A stretch of 64,000 bases of DNA from positions 2,870,001 through 2,934,000 of the forward strand of contig NZ_CP049258.1 in assembly GCF_011046735.1 (NCBI RefSeq). The letters are read 5' to 3'. The translations under genes and the position numbers were made by a program. Positions 62,528-64,000 of the stretch are shown in pieces (the first letter of the stretch is position 1; every line of letters starts with the position of its first letter). Source of the DNA: Nordella sp. HKS 07 (GTDB lineage Bacteria; Pseudomonadota; Alphaproteobacteria; Rhizobiales; Aestuariivirgaceae). The notes under the pieces were generated by a model. That model was not told the origin of the DNA. It ran no database searches and saw only the letters and a list, made by a program, of their open reading frames with translations.

Positions 62528-62627
62528 GTCTTCTGCGCAGCCGCTACCCCGCGTCATCCCGACGAAAGCCGGGACCAATTGAATGATACCAGTCTGGGCG
62601 GCGTTGCCCGCGTGATAGGAATTTAAT

Positions 62628-62653
62628 GGCCACCGGCTTTCGCCGGGGTTACC
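62628..62653 (-). terminator. Stem-loop after gyrB, possible terminator
   Basis: CCGGC-GAAA-GCCGG with further pairing of GGTAACC/GG(T)GGCC arms, followed on the minus strand by ATTAAATTCC. The T tract is poor. Confidence 0.4.
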
Positions 62654-62665
62654 AGATCATGGAAA

Positions 62666-64000
<1,335 letters not shown>

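Larger units (their letters stand above)
62259..62665. other. rpsA leader and rpsA-gyrB gap
   Basis: No gene is seen in 407 bases. From right to left it holds a stem-loop after gyrB (62628-62653), a repeat-like stretch with GCGTCATCCCGACGAAAGCCGGGACC (62549-62574), the likely rpsA promoter (62500-62527) and about 230 bases of leader that are rich in short inverted segments (for example CGCGCCCGTACGCGCGGGCG at 62464-62483). Confidence 0.5.

Overview
This window looks like chromosomal DNA of a high-GC alphaproteobacterium, most likely of the order Hyphomicrobiales (Rhizobiales). The evidence is gene content and order: an Entner-Doudoroff set (zwf-pgl-edd-eda), pckA next to chvI-chvG-hprK-PTS IIA-HPr-ahcY, a DivL-type pseudo-histidine kinase followed by tsaE/amgK-murU-addB-addA-trxA, and the pyrF-trpF-trpB-trpA-accD-folC and rpsA-sppA-ihfB-lapA blocks. 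The genus cannot be named from the sequence alone. No tRNA, rRNA, CRISPR array, intact insertion sequence or integrase was seen.

Layout. 1-8 kb: carbohydrate catabolism (3' end of zwf, pgl, edd, eda, then deoC, a two-part aldehyde dehydrogenase and a RbsD/FucU-type mutarotase). 8-14.6 kb: single genes for a Sco1 copper chaperone, an intracellular PHA depolymerase, a YgjP-like metalloprotease, a META-domain lipoprotein-like protein, a class A penicillin-binding protein and a MarR regulator with four C-terminal cysteines. 14.6-22.6 kb: PEP carboxykinase, a HugZ-like flavoprotein, the ChvI/ChvG two-component system, the short HPr kinase, PTS IIA and HPr, and S-adenosylhomocysteinase behind a near-perfect palindrome. 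22.7-34.4 kb: divL, the tsaE-amgK fusion with murU (cell-wall recycling), addB/addA (double-strand break repair) and trxA with a clear promoter and terminator.

34.4-46.4 kb is an accessory region. It separates trxA from folC, which are often close neighbours in this order. It contains a secreted hydrolase, a mosaic trypsin-like protease with a structured leader, two outer-membrane barrel proteins, a DUF2092 protein with a small exported partner, a broken MFS transporter, a Crp/Fnr regulator, a DUF1254/DUF1214 protein, a polytopic membrane protein and a class A acid phosphatase. Two observations stand out. A frameshifted relic of the 3' end of folC lies at 37,817, in the same orientation as intact folC at 46,371, so about 8.4 kb is bracketed by direct copies of the folC end. 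Two almost identical 19-bp palindromes (40,175 and 42,036) sit upstream of the DUF2092 gene and between the Crp/Fnr gene and the DUF1254 gene, which suggests a small envelope regulon run by that regulator. This is the best candidate here for an undescribed system.

46.4-52.3 kb returns to core genes (folC, accD, trpA, trpB, trpF, pyrF, all on the minus strand). 52.4-58.7 kb is a second insert: a GntR/FadR-type regulator divergent from an NMT1-type ABC transporter (one binding protein, two permeases, one ATPase), a fumarylacetoacetate-hydrolase-family enzyme and an ornithine-cyclodeaminase-family enzyme, with a perfect palindrome in the divergent promoter. 58.7-64 kb: lapA, ihfB, sppA, rpsA and the 3' part of gyrB on the minus strand.

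Intergenic gaps are rich in dispersed palindromic repeats. There are at least three families: a ~110-bp composite element, a ~45-55-bp element that forms a four-copy tandem between rpsA and sppA, and a CTCTCCC-type inverted repeat. Coordinates of short sites were read by eye, and family assignments rest on recognised motifs, not on database searches.
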